A DNA stretch of 64,000 bases from Paenibacillus glucanolyticus NBRC 15330 (GTDB taxonomy: Bacteria; Bacillota; Bacilli; Paenibacillales; Paenibacillaceae): assembly GCF_004000885.1 (NCBI RefSeq), contig NZ_BIMC01000003.1:124001-188000 (forward strand). The letters are read 5' to 3'. Under the pieces are notes generated by a model. It was not told the origin of the DNA. It ran no database searches and saw only the letters and a program-made list of their open reading frames with translations. Shown piece after piece: positions 24,547 through 33,494 of this stretch (position 1 is its first letter; each line of letters starts with the position of its first letter). The translations under genes were made by a program, and so were the position numbers.

Positions 24547-25980
24547 ATGTCCAATGAGACAAATACAAACGCTTCCAAAGGTATCCGGGTAAGGGTTCAA
24601 CAGCTCGGCCGTCTCCTTAGCGGCATGGTGATGCCGAATATCGGCGCGTTCATCGCTTGGGGTCTGATTACGGCTCTGTTCATCCCGACCGGCTGGTTCC
24701 CTAACGAGAAACTCGGGGAATTGGTCGGCCCGATGATCACGTACCTGCTCCCGCTCTTAATCGGTTATACGGGCGGACAGATGGTTCACGGCAAGCGCGG
24801 TGCGGTCATCGGTGCTGTGGCAACAATCGGCGTCATTGTCGGGGCGGATATTCCGATGTTCCTCGGCGCCATGATTGTTGGTCCGATTGCAGCTTGGGTA
24901 TTGAAGCAATTCGACAAGCTGATTGACGGCAAAATCAAATCCGGCTTCGAAATGCTGGTCAACAACTTCTCGCTCGGTATTATCGGGGGCGCGCTGACCC
25001 TGGTGGCTTACACCGGAATCGGGCCGCTGGTACAGGGAATTACCAGAGCGCTCTCGGCAGGCGTGGATGTACTGGTCAATGCCAACCTGCTGCCGCTCGT
25101 TAACATTATCATTGAGCCGGCGAAGGTGCTGTTCCTTAACAATGCAATCAACCACGGGATTTTCAGTCCAATCGCAACAGAGGAATCAGCACGTATTGGT
25201 CAATCTGTTCTGTATATGCTGGAATCGAATCCAGGCCCAGGGCTCGGCATTCTGCTTGCCTATTGGATCTTCGGACGCGGCTCTGCCAAATCCTCCGCAC
25301 CCGGCGCGGTAGTGATCCACTTCCTGGGCGGTATTCATGAGATTTACTTCCCATACATTCTGATGAAGCCGGTTCTGATCCTGGCCGCGATTGCGGGCGG
25401 CGTTGCCGGAACCTTCACCTTCCAGATCTTTGGAGCCGGATTGGTGGGGCCCGCGTCGCCGGGCAGTATCTTTGCTTTCATCGCTATGGCGCCTAAGGGC
25501 GGACTGCTTCCGGTGCTGGCCGGTGTTCTTGCCGCAGCTATTGTATCCTTTGCGGTAGCGGCATTGCTGCTCAAAACGGGTAAGAAGACAGAAGAAGAGC
25601 CGAATCTTGAAGAAGCCTCCGCGAAGATGAAGGAAATGAAGACCGGCGGCATGAACGACCAGGTTGCTCCTGCATCTGCGGCTGTTGCCAATCTGGATAA
25701 AGACAATGTGAACAAAATCGTGTTTGCTTGTGACGCCGGCATGGGCTCCAGCGCAATGGGCGCCTCGGTGCTTAGAAAGAAACTGCAGCAAGCGGGTGTC
25801 AACATTACCGTTGTGAACTCGGCTGTAAGTGAAATACCGGATGACGCGGATATTGTCATCACCCAGAAGACACTCACGGAGCGGGCCATCGCCAAGAATC
25901 CGAATGCGGAGCATATCTCGATCGACAACTTCCTGAAGAGTCCGAGATATGATGAGCTGGTGGAACGACTCAAAGACTAA
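24547..25980 (+). CDS. mtlA: Mannitol PTS enzyme IICB
   Basis: The 477-residue protein has the EIIC membrane domain (about 1-345, with GMVMPNIGAFIAWGLITA near 27, the GHGIFSP-type NHGIFSPIA near 200 and the NPGPGLGILLAYW loop) and a C-terminal EIIB domain starting near 390, where CDAGMGSSAMGAS carries the phosphorylated Cys. It imports mannitol and phosphorylates it to mannitol-1-phosphate. EIIA is a separate gene, mtlF, as in Bacillus-type systems. AGGAGG is 9 bases before the ATG. First gene of mtlA-mtlR-mtlF-mtlD. Confidence 0.97.
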   Translation: MSNETNTNASKGIRVRVQQLGRLLSGMVMPNIGAFIAWGLITALFIPTGWFPNEKLGELVGPMITYLLPLLIGYTGGQMVHGKRGAVIGAVATIGVIVGADIPMFLGAMIVGPIAAWVLKQFDKLIDGKIKSGFEMLVNNFSLGIIGGALTLVAYTGIGPLVQGITRALSAGVDVLVNANLLPLVNIIIEPAKVLFLNNAINHGIFSPIATEESARIGQSVLYMLESNPGPGLGILLAYWIFGRGSAKSSAPGAVVIHFLGGIHEIYFPYILMKPVLILAAIAGGVAGTFTFQIFGAGLVGPASPGSIFAFIAMAPKGGLLPVLAGVLAAAIVSFAVAALLLKTGKKTEEEPNLEEASAKMKEMKTGGMNDQVAPASAAVANLDKDNVNKIVFACDAGMGSSAMGASVLRKKLQQAGVNITVVNSAVSEIPDDADIVITQKTLTERAIAKNPNAEHISIDNFLKSPRYDELVERLKD

Positions 25981-26000
25981 ATAGTTCTGCATCATATGAC

Positions 26001-26024
26001 ACGCTGGCGTAATTACGCCGGCGT
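26001..26024 (+). other. Intercistronic hairpin between mtlA and mtlR
   Basis: ACGCTGGCGT at 26001-26010 and ACGCCGGCGT at 26015-26024 form a 10-base stem (one G-U) with an AATT loop. It has no T-run, so it is more likely an mRNA processing or stability element, or a partial attenuator lowering regulator output, than a full terminator. Confidence 0.5.
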
Positions 26025-26051
26025 TGTCTCCATTTCATGAAGAAGGGAGCC

Positions 26052-28121
26052 ATGCGTCTGGGACAAATCACTGCCCGCCAGCGACAAATCCTTCTGCTCC
26101 TGATGAGCAGGACCGAGGGCATGACAGCTGCGGAAATAGCGGCTGAGATCGGGGTCAGCGTCAGGACGGTTCACCGGGAAATGGAGGAGATTGAGAAAGG
26201 ACTGCAAGGCGCAGACGTTCTGCTTCATAAAAAGTCGGGAACGGGCATCCGGCTGGAAGGAGAAACGCCTGAGGGTATCGCCCAGCTGCGGAAACGCCTG
26301 CTTGAAGGTAAGCCTGCCGATTATTCCGTGGAAGAGCGCAAAATCCTCGTGTTATGTGCTTTGCTTGAGGCTGATGAACCCATCAAACTGTTTGCCCTGG
26401 CCCACAGTTTGAAGGTGACCGTGCCTACCGTCAGCAGCGATCTGGATGAGCTGGAGCCCTTAATGAAGAGGTTCAAGCTTAATCTGATCCGCCGCAGAGG
26501 TTACGGGGTTGAGCTTGAAGGCACGGAAGCCGTAAGGCGAAGGGCCATTTGCAGGCTTGCGGAGGAATATCTGGATTATTCGGATCTTGTCGGGGACGGT
26601 TACAGCGATGCCCGAGAGCCGGTGACGGCCCGGCTGCTCTCCATGGTTGGTAAACCGGTGCTGCTGGATGTGGAGAAAAGCTTGTGGGATATGAACTGGA
26701 GCTGGACGGAGAGCCTTAGCGAAAGTGCCTATACCTCCATGCTGATTGCCTTATCGGTTTCCGTGAAGCGGATCAGGCAGGGACGGCGTATGGAGGAGGC
26801 CGATATCGCCACTCAGGATGGAGCCTCCTCCTCCATGGAGGAAGCCAGAGATTTTGCCGTTCGTCTCGGTGAAACACTGGAGATCCCTTTTACGGATTCA
26901 GAAATGAAATATATCTCGAATTTGTTCGAGGCAGCCAGGGATATGTCCGAGGTCAGTGAGCTGGCCCATACGGATGTGGAAATGGTGGAGATGGCGCACC
27001 GCCTGATCGAGCGGGTGCAGCGGCGCACCGGCATTCCGTTTCAAGAGGATCGCACGCTGCGGGCAGGCTTGGTGGAGCATATCGGTGCAGCCATGAAACG
27101 GATTCGGGAAGGGACCCGGATTCGGAACCCGCTGCTGAGTCCGATCCGGAAGGATTATGAGGAGCTGTTCGGGATTGTCCGGCATTCGGTTGATGAGCTG
27201 AGGCTGGGCTTGACCATCCCGGATGAGGAAATCGGGTTTCTGGTTATGCATTTTGGGGCGTCAAGTGAACGCCTGAACCAGCTGGGACACCATCTGAAAG
27301 CCATCCTCGTATGCTCCAGCGGACTTAGCTCCTCAAGGCTTCTCGGAACCCGGCTGAACAAGGAGATGCCTCAGATTGAGGTGCTTGGCAACGTGTCATG
27401 GTATGAAGCGGCTCGAATGCCGAAGGAGCAATATGATCTCATTATATCGACCATAGATCTTCCGCTGCCGAAGGATCGATATGTGAGATTAAGCCCGCTG
27501 CTGACAGCGGATGATAAAGAGGCGCTGCTTCAATATATCCAGAGCACGTCCGTGAAGCCGGGTGGAAGCGGCACGGCCGTCAACCGGATCGAAGAACAGC
27601 GTAAAGCTGCATCATTCGAACGGCTTCGCCTGCAGGCCGCGCTGATGAATGCGATTGTATCGCTCCTGGACGGCTTTCATGTGCATGATCTGGATAACCG
27701 CCCGGATGACCTGGAGGGTACGTTGAACGAGGCCTTGGCCAAGGTATACGAGTGCGGTGCGGTCAGCGATGCGGAGAAGGTGAAGGAGCGGTTGCTTGAG
27801 CGTGAACGGATGGGCACTCAGCTCATCCCGGATACGACGCTGGCTTTGTTCCATACGCGCAGCCGTTATATCGCCTGCCCGTCGCTTACCCTGTTCCGGT
27901 TAGCGCATGCCGCACCGCTTGAGGATGGGGCGGAAGCAGGGGTCATTCTGCTGATGCTGGCACCGAAGCAGCTCCCGAAGGAGAGCCTGGAGGTGCTCAG
28001 CGAGATCAGTGCGATGCTGCTCGGCTCCGAGCTGATTGAGCTGATGGAGCGGGGCGGCGAGGACGAAATTCGGTCATACCTGGCTGAAGAGCTGCAGCAT
28101 TTTTGCAATCACAGACCATAG
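26052..28121 (+). CDS. mtlR: PRD-containing transcriptional activator of the mannitol operon
   Basis: The 689-residue regulator shows the MtlR domain order: N-terminal HTH (8-60, AAEIAAEIGVSVRTVHREM), a second winged helix, two PRD domains (about 190-400, with regulatory His in HTDVEMVEMAHRLIER and GFLVMHFGAS), an EIIB-Gat-like domain (AILVCSSGLSSSRLLG, Cys near 424) and a C-terminal EIIA-Mtl-like domain (about 535-685). Phosphorylation by HPr and the EII proteins sets activity. ATG 26052 is favoured because AAGGGAG precedes it; ATG 26037 is in frame but lacks a ribosome site. The gene sits inside the operon, giving positive feedback. Confidence 0.95.
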   Translation: MRLGQITARQRQILLLLMSRTEGMTAAEIAAEIGVSVRTVHREMEEIEKGLQGADVLLHKKSGTGIRLEGETPEGIAQLRKRLLEGKPADYSVEERKILVLCALLEADEPIKLFALAHSLKVTVPTVSSDLDELEPLMKRFKLNLIRRRGYGVELEGTEAVRRRAICRLAEEYLDYSDLVGDGYSDAREPVTARLLSMVGKPVLLDVEKSLWDMNWSWTESLSESAYTSMLIALSVSVKRIRQGRRMEEADIATQDGASSSMEEARDFAVRLGETLEIPFTDSEMKYISNLFEAARDMSEVSELAHTDVEMVEMAHRLIERVQRRTGIPFQEDRTLRAGLVEHIGAAMKRIREGTRIRNPLLSPIRKDYEELFGIVRHSVDELRLGLTIPDEEIGFLVMHFGASSERLNQLGHHLKAILVCSSGLSSSRLLGTRLNKEMPQIEVLGNVSWYEAARMPKEQYDLIISTIDLPLPKDRYVRLSPLLTADDKEALLQYIQSTSVKPGGSGTAVNRIEEQRKAASFERLRLQAALMNAIVSLLDGFHVHDLDNRPDDLEGTLNEALAKVYECGAVSDAEKVKERLLERERMGTQLIPDTTLALFHTRSRYIACPSLTLFRLAHAAPLEDGAEAGVILLMLAPKQLPKESLEVLSEISAMLLGSELIELMERGGEDEIRSYLAEELQHFCNHRP

Positions 28122-28137
28122 AAAGAGGGAGACTAAC

Positions 28138-28578
28138 ATGAATAACATACTGTCCAAAGATAAAGTCGTATTGAATGCGAAGGCAAATGATAAAAGCGAG
28201 GCCATCCGCATGGCGGGGAATCTGCTGGTGCAGGCAGGCCACGTATCAGAGGATTACGTAGATAAGATGCTGGAGCGCGAAGAGATTGCATCCACTTATA
28301 TGGGCGGGGGACTCGCGATTCCTCACGGCACCAAGGAAGCCAAAGGCATGGTTATCTCTACGGGATTGTCCATCGTTCGCTTCCCGGAAGGCGTTGATTT
28401 CGGCGGAGACGAGCCGGCGTTCATCGTCATTGGGATCGCGGCCGCTGGCGGTGACCATATGGAGATTCTGACAAACGTTGCGATGATCTTCACAGATGAC
28501 GAGAGCATTGAGAAGGTGATGAACGCATCGAGCGAAGAGGAGATTCTGGCCATCTTCGAAGGAGGAATGGGCGCATGA
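28138..28578 (+). CDS. mtlF: Mannitol PTS enzyme IIA
   Basis: The 146-residue protein is a free-standing EIIA of the mannitol/fructose class. The phosphorylated His is in GLAIPHGTKEAK near residue 65, and the following block VDFGGDEPAFIVIGIAA is typical. It passes phosphate from HPr to the EIIB domain of MtlA. AGAGGGAG precedes the ATG; the stop overlaps the start of mtlD by 4 bases (ATGA). Confidence 0.96.
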   Translation: MNNILSKDKVVLNAKANDKSEAIRMAGNLLVQAGHVSEDYVDKMLEREEIASTYMGGGLAIPHGTKEAKGMVISTGLSIVRFPEGVDFGGDEPAFIVIGIAAAGGDHMEILTNVAMIFTDDESIEKVMNASSEEEILAIFEGGMGA

Positions 28579-29744
28579 AGGCAGTCCATTTCGGAGCAGG
28601 GAACATCGGGCGCGGGTTTATAGGGCTTCTGTTGTCCCAGGCAGGTTACGAGGTTTGTTTTGTCGATGTGAACGAGGAGCTGGTTTCGGAGCTGAAGGCT
28701 CGTGGAGAATATCCTGTAACACTGGCCAGCGAAGGGCAGGAGACAACGGTTGTAAAGGGCATTACGGCCCTCAACAGCGCTTCGGAGCCGGAGGCTGCCG
28801 CGCGTGCGGTGGCAGAAGCCGATCTCGTCACAACAGCGGTAGGCGTGAACATTCTGAAGTTTATTGCCGGTACCATTGCCGAAGGGCTGAAGCTCCGGTT
28901 GCAGGGAGAATCGGCACCGCTGCATATTATTGCATGCGAGAATGCCATCGGCGGCAGTACACAGCTGAAAGAGCATGTGTACGGTAAGCTGGATGATGAG
29001 ACGAAGCAGAAGGCCGACCAGCGGGTGGCTTTCCCGGATGCAGCCGTAGACCGGATCGTGCCGCTGCAGCAGCATGAGGACCGCTTGAAGGTGGTGGTGG
29101 AGCCGTTCTATGAGTGGGCGGTGGATCGCTCGCAGATGTTTGAAGGCTACACGCCGGTAGAAGGCATTCACTATGTGGACCGCCTGGAGCCGTACATTGA
29201 GCGCAAGCTGTTTACGGTGAATACCGGTCACTGCTCTGCTGCCTATGTAGGCTTCCTGAAAGGCTATGAGACGATTCAGGACGCCATGAAGGATGACGAG
29301 GTGGCAGCCCATGTGCGCGCGGTGCTGGAGGAAACAGGGGCTGCGCTTGTGCATAAACATGGCTTCAATTCTGCCGAGCATGGAGCGTATATTGACACCA
29401 TTCTGGAGCGGTTCCGTAATCCGGCGCTGACAGACGAGGTATCCCGCGTCGGACGCTCCCCGATTCGGAAGCTGTCTCCCGGCGACCGGCTGGTATCTCC
29501 AGCGATGCTGGCATTCGAGAGCGGGCTCCCTTACAAGAGTCTGGCCAAATCCATGGCAGCGGCCTTGTTGTTTGATGTGCCCGAAGACCCGGAAAGTGTA
29601 GAACTGCAAGCCTCCGTACGGGATATCGGAGTAAGCGACACGGCTTCCCAATATACCGGTATGGCTGGCGAGCATCCGATTATGGGTGAGCTGATGGAGC
29701 AATATGAAGCCTTGAAGGCGGAGACTGAGGCTGGGCGGTCATAA
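28575..29744 (+). CDS. mtlD: Mannitol-1-phosphate 5-dehydrogenase
   Basis: The 389-residue enzyme oxidises mannitol-1-phosphate to fructose-6-phosphate with NAD+. It begins with the family motif MKAVHFGAGNIGRGFIG (NAD site) and has ACENAIGGST near 117 and the substrate-binding KLFTVNTGHCSAAYVG near 215, with the catalytic Lys of the long-chain polyol dehydrogenases. Length equals that of MtlD orthologues. It is translationally coupled to mtlF (ATGA overlap), is last in the operon and is followed by a strong terminator. Confidence 0.97.
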   Translation: MKAVHFGAGNIGRGFIGLLLSQAGYEVCFVDVNEELVSELKARGEYPVTLASEGQETTVVKGITALNSASEPEAAARAVAEADLVTTAVGVNILKFIAGTIAEGLKLRLQGESAPLHIIACENAIGGSTQLKEHVYGKLDDETKQKADQRVAFPDAAVDRIVPLQQHEDRLKVVVEPFYEWAVDRSQMFEGYTPVEGIHYVDRLEPYIERKLFTVNTGHCSAAYVGFLKGYETIQDAMKDDEVAAHVRAVLEETGAALVHKHGFNSAEHGAYIDTILERFRNPALTDEVSRVGRSPIRKLSPGDRLVSPAMLAFESGLPYKSLAKSMAAALLFDVPEDPESVELQASVRDIGVSDTASQYTGMAGEHPIMGELMEQYEALKAETEAGRS

Positions 29745-29760
29745 TTTTTAGCTATGAGAG

Positions 29761-29801
29761 AAAACCCCTGATTTTCTTTACGGAGAAATCAGGGGTTTTT
29801 T
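29761..29801 (+). terminator. Rho-independent terminator of the mtl operon
   Basis: AAAACCCCTGATTTTC at 29761-29776 pairs with GAAATCAGGGGTTTT at 29785-29799, followed by further T. Confidence 0.92.
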
Positions 29802-29952
29802 GGGCTCGCTTCAGGATGAGCTCCGCTTCCTCAACGCTGGTGTCCAGCTGCCAGGGAGGAATTCCATAATTTCCATCCGTTGATTTTCAGAAAATTTTCG
29901 CTTATTTTCGGAATTAAGAGTACACTAGAAGTAAGAAACCGAAGTGGATGTG

Positions 29953-30435
29953 ATGAACATGGCAGAAGAACTGATCTTGACCCAAGAGGGCTATGATAAA
30001 CTCCAGGAGGAACTGGATGACCTCAAATATGTAAAACGCAAAGAGTTAGCGGAACGGATCAAGCTTGCGATCAGCTATGGTGACTTGAAGGAGAACAGCG
30101 AGTACCACTCGGCCAAGAACGACCAGGCGTTTATGGAAACGCGCATCATTATCCTAGAAAAAACACTGAACAGCGCCCGGATTGTCGACTCCAAGCAGGT
30201 AAGCTCGACAACGGTGAATGTCGGTTCGAATGTCGTCCTGAACGACATCGAGTTTGCAGAGAAGCTTGAATATCAGGTTGTAGGCCCGGCAGAAGCAGAC
30301 GTGTTGAATAATAAAGTCTCCTATGAAAGCCCGCTCGGCAAAGCACTGATGGGCAAAGCGGTTGGCGACCAAGTCAACGTGGATGCACCGATGGGCATCG
30401 TCAAGTACGAGCTGCTGGAGATCAAGGTGTTGTAA
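29953..30435 (+). CDS. greA: Transcription elongation factor GreA
   Basis: The 160-residue protein has the GreA layout: N-terminal coiled coil (about 1-75) with RIKLAISYGDLKENSEYHSAKNDQAFME at its tip, where the acidic pair acts in the RNA polymerase secondary channel, and a C-terminal FKBP-like domain (YQVVGPAEAD, ESPLGKALMGKAVGDQV). It rescues backtracked polymerase by stimulating transcript cleavage. ATG 29953 has a weak AGTGG site 5 bases upstream; ATG 29959 and GTG 29944 are in frame. It is monocistronic here and shares a bidirectional terminator with the MFS gene. Confidence 0.95.
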   Translation: MNMAEELILTQEGYDKLQEELDDLKYVKRKELAERIKLAISYGDLKENSEYHSAKNDQAFMETRIIILEKTLNSARIVDSKQVSSTTVNVGSNVVLNDIEFAEKLEYQVVGPAEADVLNNKVSYESPLGKALMGKAVGDQVNVDAPMGIVKYELLEIKVL

Positions 30436-30558
30436 ACGATCGATCATTTGCGTCTAACGCCATGATGGATGGGATCCTTGGAACTGCTGGCTGTCTGCAT
30501 AGCAGACGTTATTCAGATTGCCGCAGCATCTGTAGATGGATGAACTCATATATAAATG

Positions 30559-30600
30559 AAAGGCGTAATCCGGGAGTGTCATGTCCGGTTACGCCTTTTC
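30559..30600. terminator. Bidirectional terminator between greA and the MFS gene
   Basis: AAAGGCGTAATCCGG at 30559-30573 pairs, with one bulge, with CCGGTTACGCCTTTT at 30585-30599. Confidence 0.75.
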
Positions 30601-30606
30601 TCATGA

Positions 30607-31821
30607 TCATGCCCCAGCCGCAGCAGCCTTGCGCTCATACATATAGCAGGCTACCCCGAGAATGAAGGCAAGTCCTACTAATGCAGCTCCTACCCAAGGC
30701 AGGGAGGTTAAGCTCAAATGGGTAATGACCAATCCGCCAATGAAGGCTCCCGCTGCATTTCCGAGATTACCGGCGGAGTGGCTTGCCGTAGAGGCAAGTG
30801 CCGGGGCCGATTGGGCAAGACTCATCACGCGTACCTGCATCCCGGGCATCACAGCGAAGGAGGCAGCGCCCCAGAGCACGATGGTCAGCACAGCAGTCAC
30901 CGGATGATAGATGGTAACGGTGAAGATGGTCAGGATAACGGCAGTCGTGAAGTAGACGCCCAGAATGGAGGGCAATAGCTTCCAGTCTGCAAGTCTTCCG
31001 CCCACGATGTTACCTGCGGTCACGCCGATGCCGAACAGCACCAGAATCCAGGTGACGCTGGGTTCTGCAAAGCCGGTGATCTCAATGAGCAGCGGAGCAA
31101 TATAGGTGAATACAGCGAACAGGCCCGCGTTGCCAAGCGCTCCGATGAGCAGGAAGAGAAGCAGTCCTGGCTTCATAAGGGCTGTGATCTGCTGGGCGAT
31201 GCTCGAGGCCTGCTCCTGGCGGATCTTCGGAATGAAGATCAGAATGCCAATCAATGCGATAACGCCCATAATGGCAATCGCCCCGAAGGAGGCGCGCCAG
31301 CCCATCGTTTGACCGATGAAGGTACCGATCGGAACCCCGATGATGTTGGCTATCGTTAACCCTGCCATCATGATCGATACGGCCCCGGCTCGCTTGTCCG
31401 GCCGTACCAGGTTCGAGGCGATAACGGCTCCCACGCCGAAGAAGGTGCCGTGTGTCAGTGCTGTCAGCATCCGGGCACCCATCAGCACGGCATAGTTGGG
31501 AGCAAAGACCGAGACGCCGTTGCCCAGAATAAATAAACCCATGAGCAGCAGGAGCAGCTTCTTTTGCGGGATTTGGTGGGTAAGAACGGTCAGGATAGGA
31601 GCTCCTACGGCTACCCCGAGCGCATACATCGTAATCAGCTGTCCGGCAGAGGCGATGCTGACGTTCAGATCGTCCGCGACGTTCGGGAGTATTCCCATGA
31701 TCACGAATTCCGTCATTCCAATGGCAAAAGCGCCTACAGTAAGAGACAATATCGAGATGGGAAACGGCTCTTTAGGCCCTTTGTTCCCAGTGGCCTGCTG
31801 CGATAATTCCATGATGTTCAA
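30607..31821 (-). CDS. MFS transporter, DHA1 family (AraJ/YdhP-like)
   Basis: The 404-residue protein has twelve hydrophobic segments and the DHA1 traits GMTEFVIMGILPNVADDL at the first loop, QLITMYALGVAVGAP, and the motif-C-like GLTIANIIGVPIGTFIGQ in segment 5. Relatives export sugars, purine ribosides or drugs; the substrate cannot be set from sequence. The TTG at 31821 has AAAGG 5 bases upstream; ATG 31812 is the alternative. The upstream AT-rich region contains the short repeat ATATTAAAGATATAA that could bind a regulator, but none is encoded beside it. Confidence 0.85.
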   Translation of the reverse strand: MNIMELSQQATGNKGPKEPFPISILSLTVGAFAIGMTEFVIMGILPNVADDLNVSIASAGQLITMYALGVAVGAPILTVLTHQIPQKKLLLLLMGLFILGNGVSVFAPNYAVLMGARMLTALTHGTFFGVGAVIASNLVRPDKRAGAVSIMMAGLTIANIIGVPIGTFIGQTMGWRASFGAIAIMGVIALIGILIFIPKIRQEQASSIAQQITALMKPGLLLFLLIGALGNAGLFAVFTYIAPLLIEITGFAEPSVTWILVLFGIGVTAGNIVGGRLADWKLLPSILGVYFTTAVILTIFTVTIYHPVTAVLTIVLWGAASFAVMPGMQVRVMSLAQSAPALASTASHSAGNLGNAAGAFIGGLVITHLSLTSLPWVGAALVGLAFILGVACYMYERKAAAAGA

Positions 31822-32102
31822 GTCAACCTTTCTGCTGTGTATATTAAAGATATAAACCCAATCTATATTATCGGATTTGAAAGAGGGCCTGTTACATATT
31901 ATTTAACGTTCTCTGATGATAATCAAGAATTTTATTTTTGGGCAAAATGGACATGCTGATCATGTAAGCTTATTCGGCATACCAGCTTGTCCGCTATGTA
32001 AAGCTTGAGAGAGTACCATCTCGGCACTCTCTTCATGAAGCAAGCAAACCATTGTGGTCATCCCATACAGCCGGTTGATCCTGTCCCTTTGCTGTGATGG
32101 AT
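31822..32102. other. Intergenic region with no clear gene
   Basis: 281 bases between divergently arranged neighbours on the same strand. I see a GAGAGAGT/ACTCTC hairpin at 32007-32031 without a T-run and no supported open frame; it may form part of the 3' end of the small coat-like operon. Confidence 0.4.
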
Positions 32103-32393
32103 TTAGAAACAGGTAAACGACTCGATTCTCCCCAGATCAAATCCTGAGAACACCCACATTCTCCCGGTCCAGCGAAAGCCGGCAACCGATGTCCGGCCAA
32201 CAAAGGTCGGATAAAACCAGAAGCCCGGCCCATTTCTCGGCCAAATATAGGTGTTGCGGAATAGACAGCCTGTGATTGCTCCGGGGTCAACGGCAAAGGT
32301 AGCTGCAAGCGGTTGTTGGGGTACAGTCTGCGGGGGTGGAGAAGAGGGCCCTTGTTGCGGTCCCTGAGGTCCTTGCGGCGGCATAAATGCCAT
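32103..32393 (-). CDS. Small Pro/Gln-rich protein, possible spore-associated
   Basis: The 96-residue product has a Pro/Gln-rich head (MPPQGPQGPQQGPSSPPPQ) and a conserved-looking aromatic tail with IWPRNGPGFWFYPTFVGRT and GRMWVFSGFDLGRIESFTCF. I do not recognise a named family with confidence; small proteins of this style in Bacillales are often spore-related. ATG 32393 is chosen since AAGGAG lies 10 bases before it; the longer open frame to 32438 has no ribosome site. It lies 85 bases downstream of another small gene and may share its transcript. Confidence 0.6.
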   Translation of the reverse strand: MAFMPPQGPQGPQQGPSSPPPQTVPQQPLAATFAVDPGAITGCLFRNTYIWPRNGPGFWFYPTFVGRTSVAGFRWTGRMWVFSGFDLGRIESFTCF

Positions 32394-32478
32394 AATGGAT
32401 TCACTCCTTAATCGGTTTATAGGCTTGGAAGTGAGCAAGATCGGCCAGACGCATCAAGAATGCATGATGAGCCAGGCT

Positions 32479-32790
32479 CTAGGTATAGAGCAGGGTGATT
32501 ACAAGTAATTCGAAGAGGACAAGGGGCAGAATGACATGATTATAGTAGCTGGGACCGAAACCGCGCTGGTGATTGTAGTCTGGCAGACTTAAGTATAGAA
32601 TTCCCCTGTCACACCGGATAATCGTCCCTTCAAAGACGTCACCGTCCAGCGTTTCGACGCGAACCAGCTGGTTCGCATACTGTTTGCACAGATGGTGAAT
32701 ATGATCCCGAACGGATTGGATGCTGTCCCTCATATTGGGTTCAGCTTGATATAAGGTTTGTTCCTGGTGTCCTGGATATTGAAGACTCAT
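32479..32790 (-). CDS. Small protein with LSm/SH3-like segment and hydrophobic tail
   Basis: The 103-residue protein contains a beta-strand segment, VRVETLDGDVFEGTIIRCD (about 43-62), that looks like LSm-type small barrels, then an aromatic loop and a hydrophobic C-terminal tail ILPLVLFELLVITLLYT that could anchor it in a membrane. Similar short proteins occur in spore formers without known role. The ATG has GGGGGTC upstream. It is divergent from the GIY-YIG gene and precedes the Pro/Gln-rich gene. No function is claimed. Confidence 0.6.
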   Translation of the reverse strand: MSLQYPGHQEQTLYQAEPNMRDSIQSVRDHIHHLCKQYANQLVRVETLDGDVFEGTIIRCDRGILYLSLPDYNHQRGFGPSYYNHVILPLVLFELLVITLLYT

Positions 32791-32942
32791 ATGGAAAGAC
32801 CCCCATCGTTATTAGTCATACATGGATTACATCCTATGCGGATGCCTATAGCGGGGTGCTCCTGAAATTCCCGCATGGGCAAATTTGTAGATTAGTGATA
32901 CTATTTAGATCAATATATGAATTGAGGAAGTGAGCGTTAGTC

Positions 32943-33299
32943 GTGATCAATATAACCATCCCCAAGCCGGACGTCACCATTACCAAGCAGGCTGCTCCGG
33001 AACTGAGCCATATTTATGGATTTACGGATTTTCACCTGATTCCAAGAGACCGGGGCGGGATCTTTATGTTCTACAACAGCAAGGAGGAGCTCTTGTTTGT
33101 TGGCAAAGCCAGAAAGCTAAGACCGCGGATCAAGAAGCATTTTGAAGATAGCGTATCTCCCATTAAGGACCATCGTAATGAAGTGACAAGAATAGAGGTC
33201 TGTGTCATCGAAGATGCCGTTCACAGAGAAATCTATGAAACCTATATCATTAATGAATTAAAGGCTGAATATAATGTGGACAAAGTGTTCTTTAAATAA
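32943..33299 (+). CDS. Stand-alone GIY-YIG nuclease-like protein
   Basis: The 118-residue protein resembles the N-terminal UvrC-type GIY-YIG domain: GIFMFYNSKEELLFVGKARKLRPRIKKHF at about 40-68 corresponds to the GIY...YVGKAxxLRxR block, and Glu96 in HREIYETYIINELKAEYNV matches the catalytic Glu region. The first motif reads GIF-FVG rather than GIY-YVG. No helix-hairpin-helix or UvrB-binding parts are present. Start GTG 32943 follows GGAAGTGAG at good distance. Such single-domain proteins are widespread in Bacilli; activity is untested as far as I know. Confidence 0.72.
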   Translation: MINITIPKPDVTITKQAAPELSHIYGFTDFHLIPRDRGGIFMFYNSKEELLFVGKARKLRPRIKKHFEDSVSPIKDHRNEVTRIEVCVIEDAVHREIYETYIINELKAEYNVDKVFFK

Positions 33300-33410
33300 A
33301 GGACATGTGTAATGGAGAAAGGAGAGGCAATAGACGGGGTCTTGGAGAGATCAACGTGTATTGCTTTTTTTTCGTTGTCGTCCATCGTTACAATAAAATT
33401 TAAATATTCT

Positions 33411-33440
33411 TTTACAGGAATATTCCTGATATGGTATATT
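33411..33440 (+). promoter_or_regulatory. Promoter with palindromic operator in the spacer (ArsR-AHSA1 operon)
   Basis: TTTACA at 33411-33416 and TATATT at 33435-33440 are separated by 18 bases. The spacer and -35 edge hold the perfect palindrome CAGGAATATTCCTG at 33415-33428, well placed for repression by the ArsR-type protein encoded downstream. Confidence 0.6.
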
Positions 33441-33494
33441 GAATTCAAGAAATCAAACACACCATTATATCCGTAAAAAAAAGAGGTGATGATG

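Noticed and set aside
33327-33372. GCAATA/TATTGC stem before eight T, after the GIY-YIG gene
   Set aside because: Six-base AT-rich stem with a 26-base loop is too weak to call, although it may end the GIY-YIG transcript.
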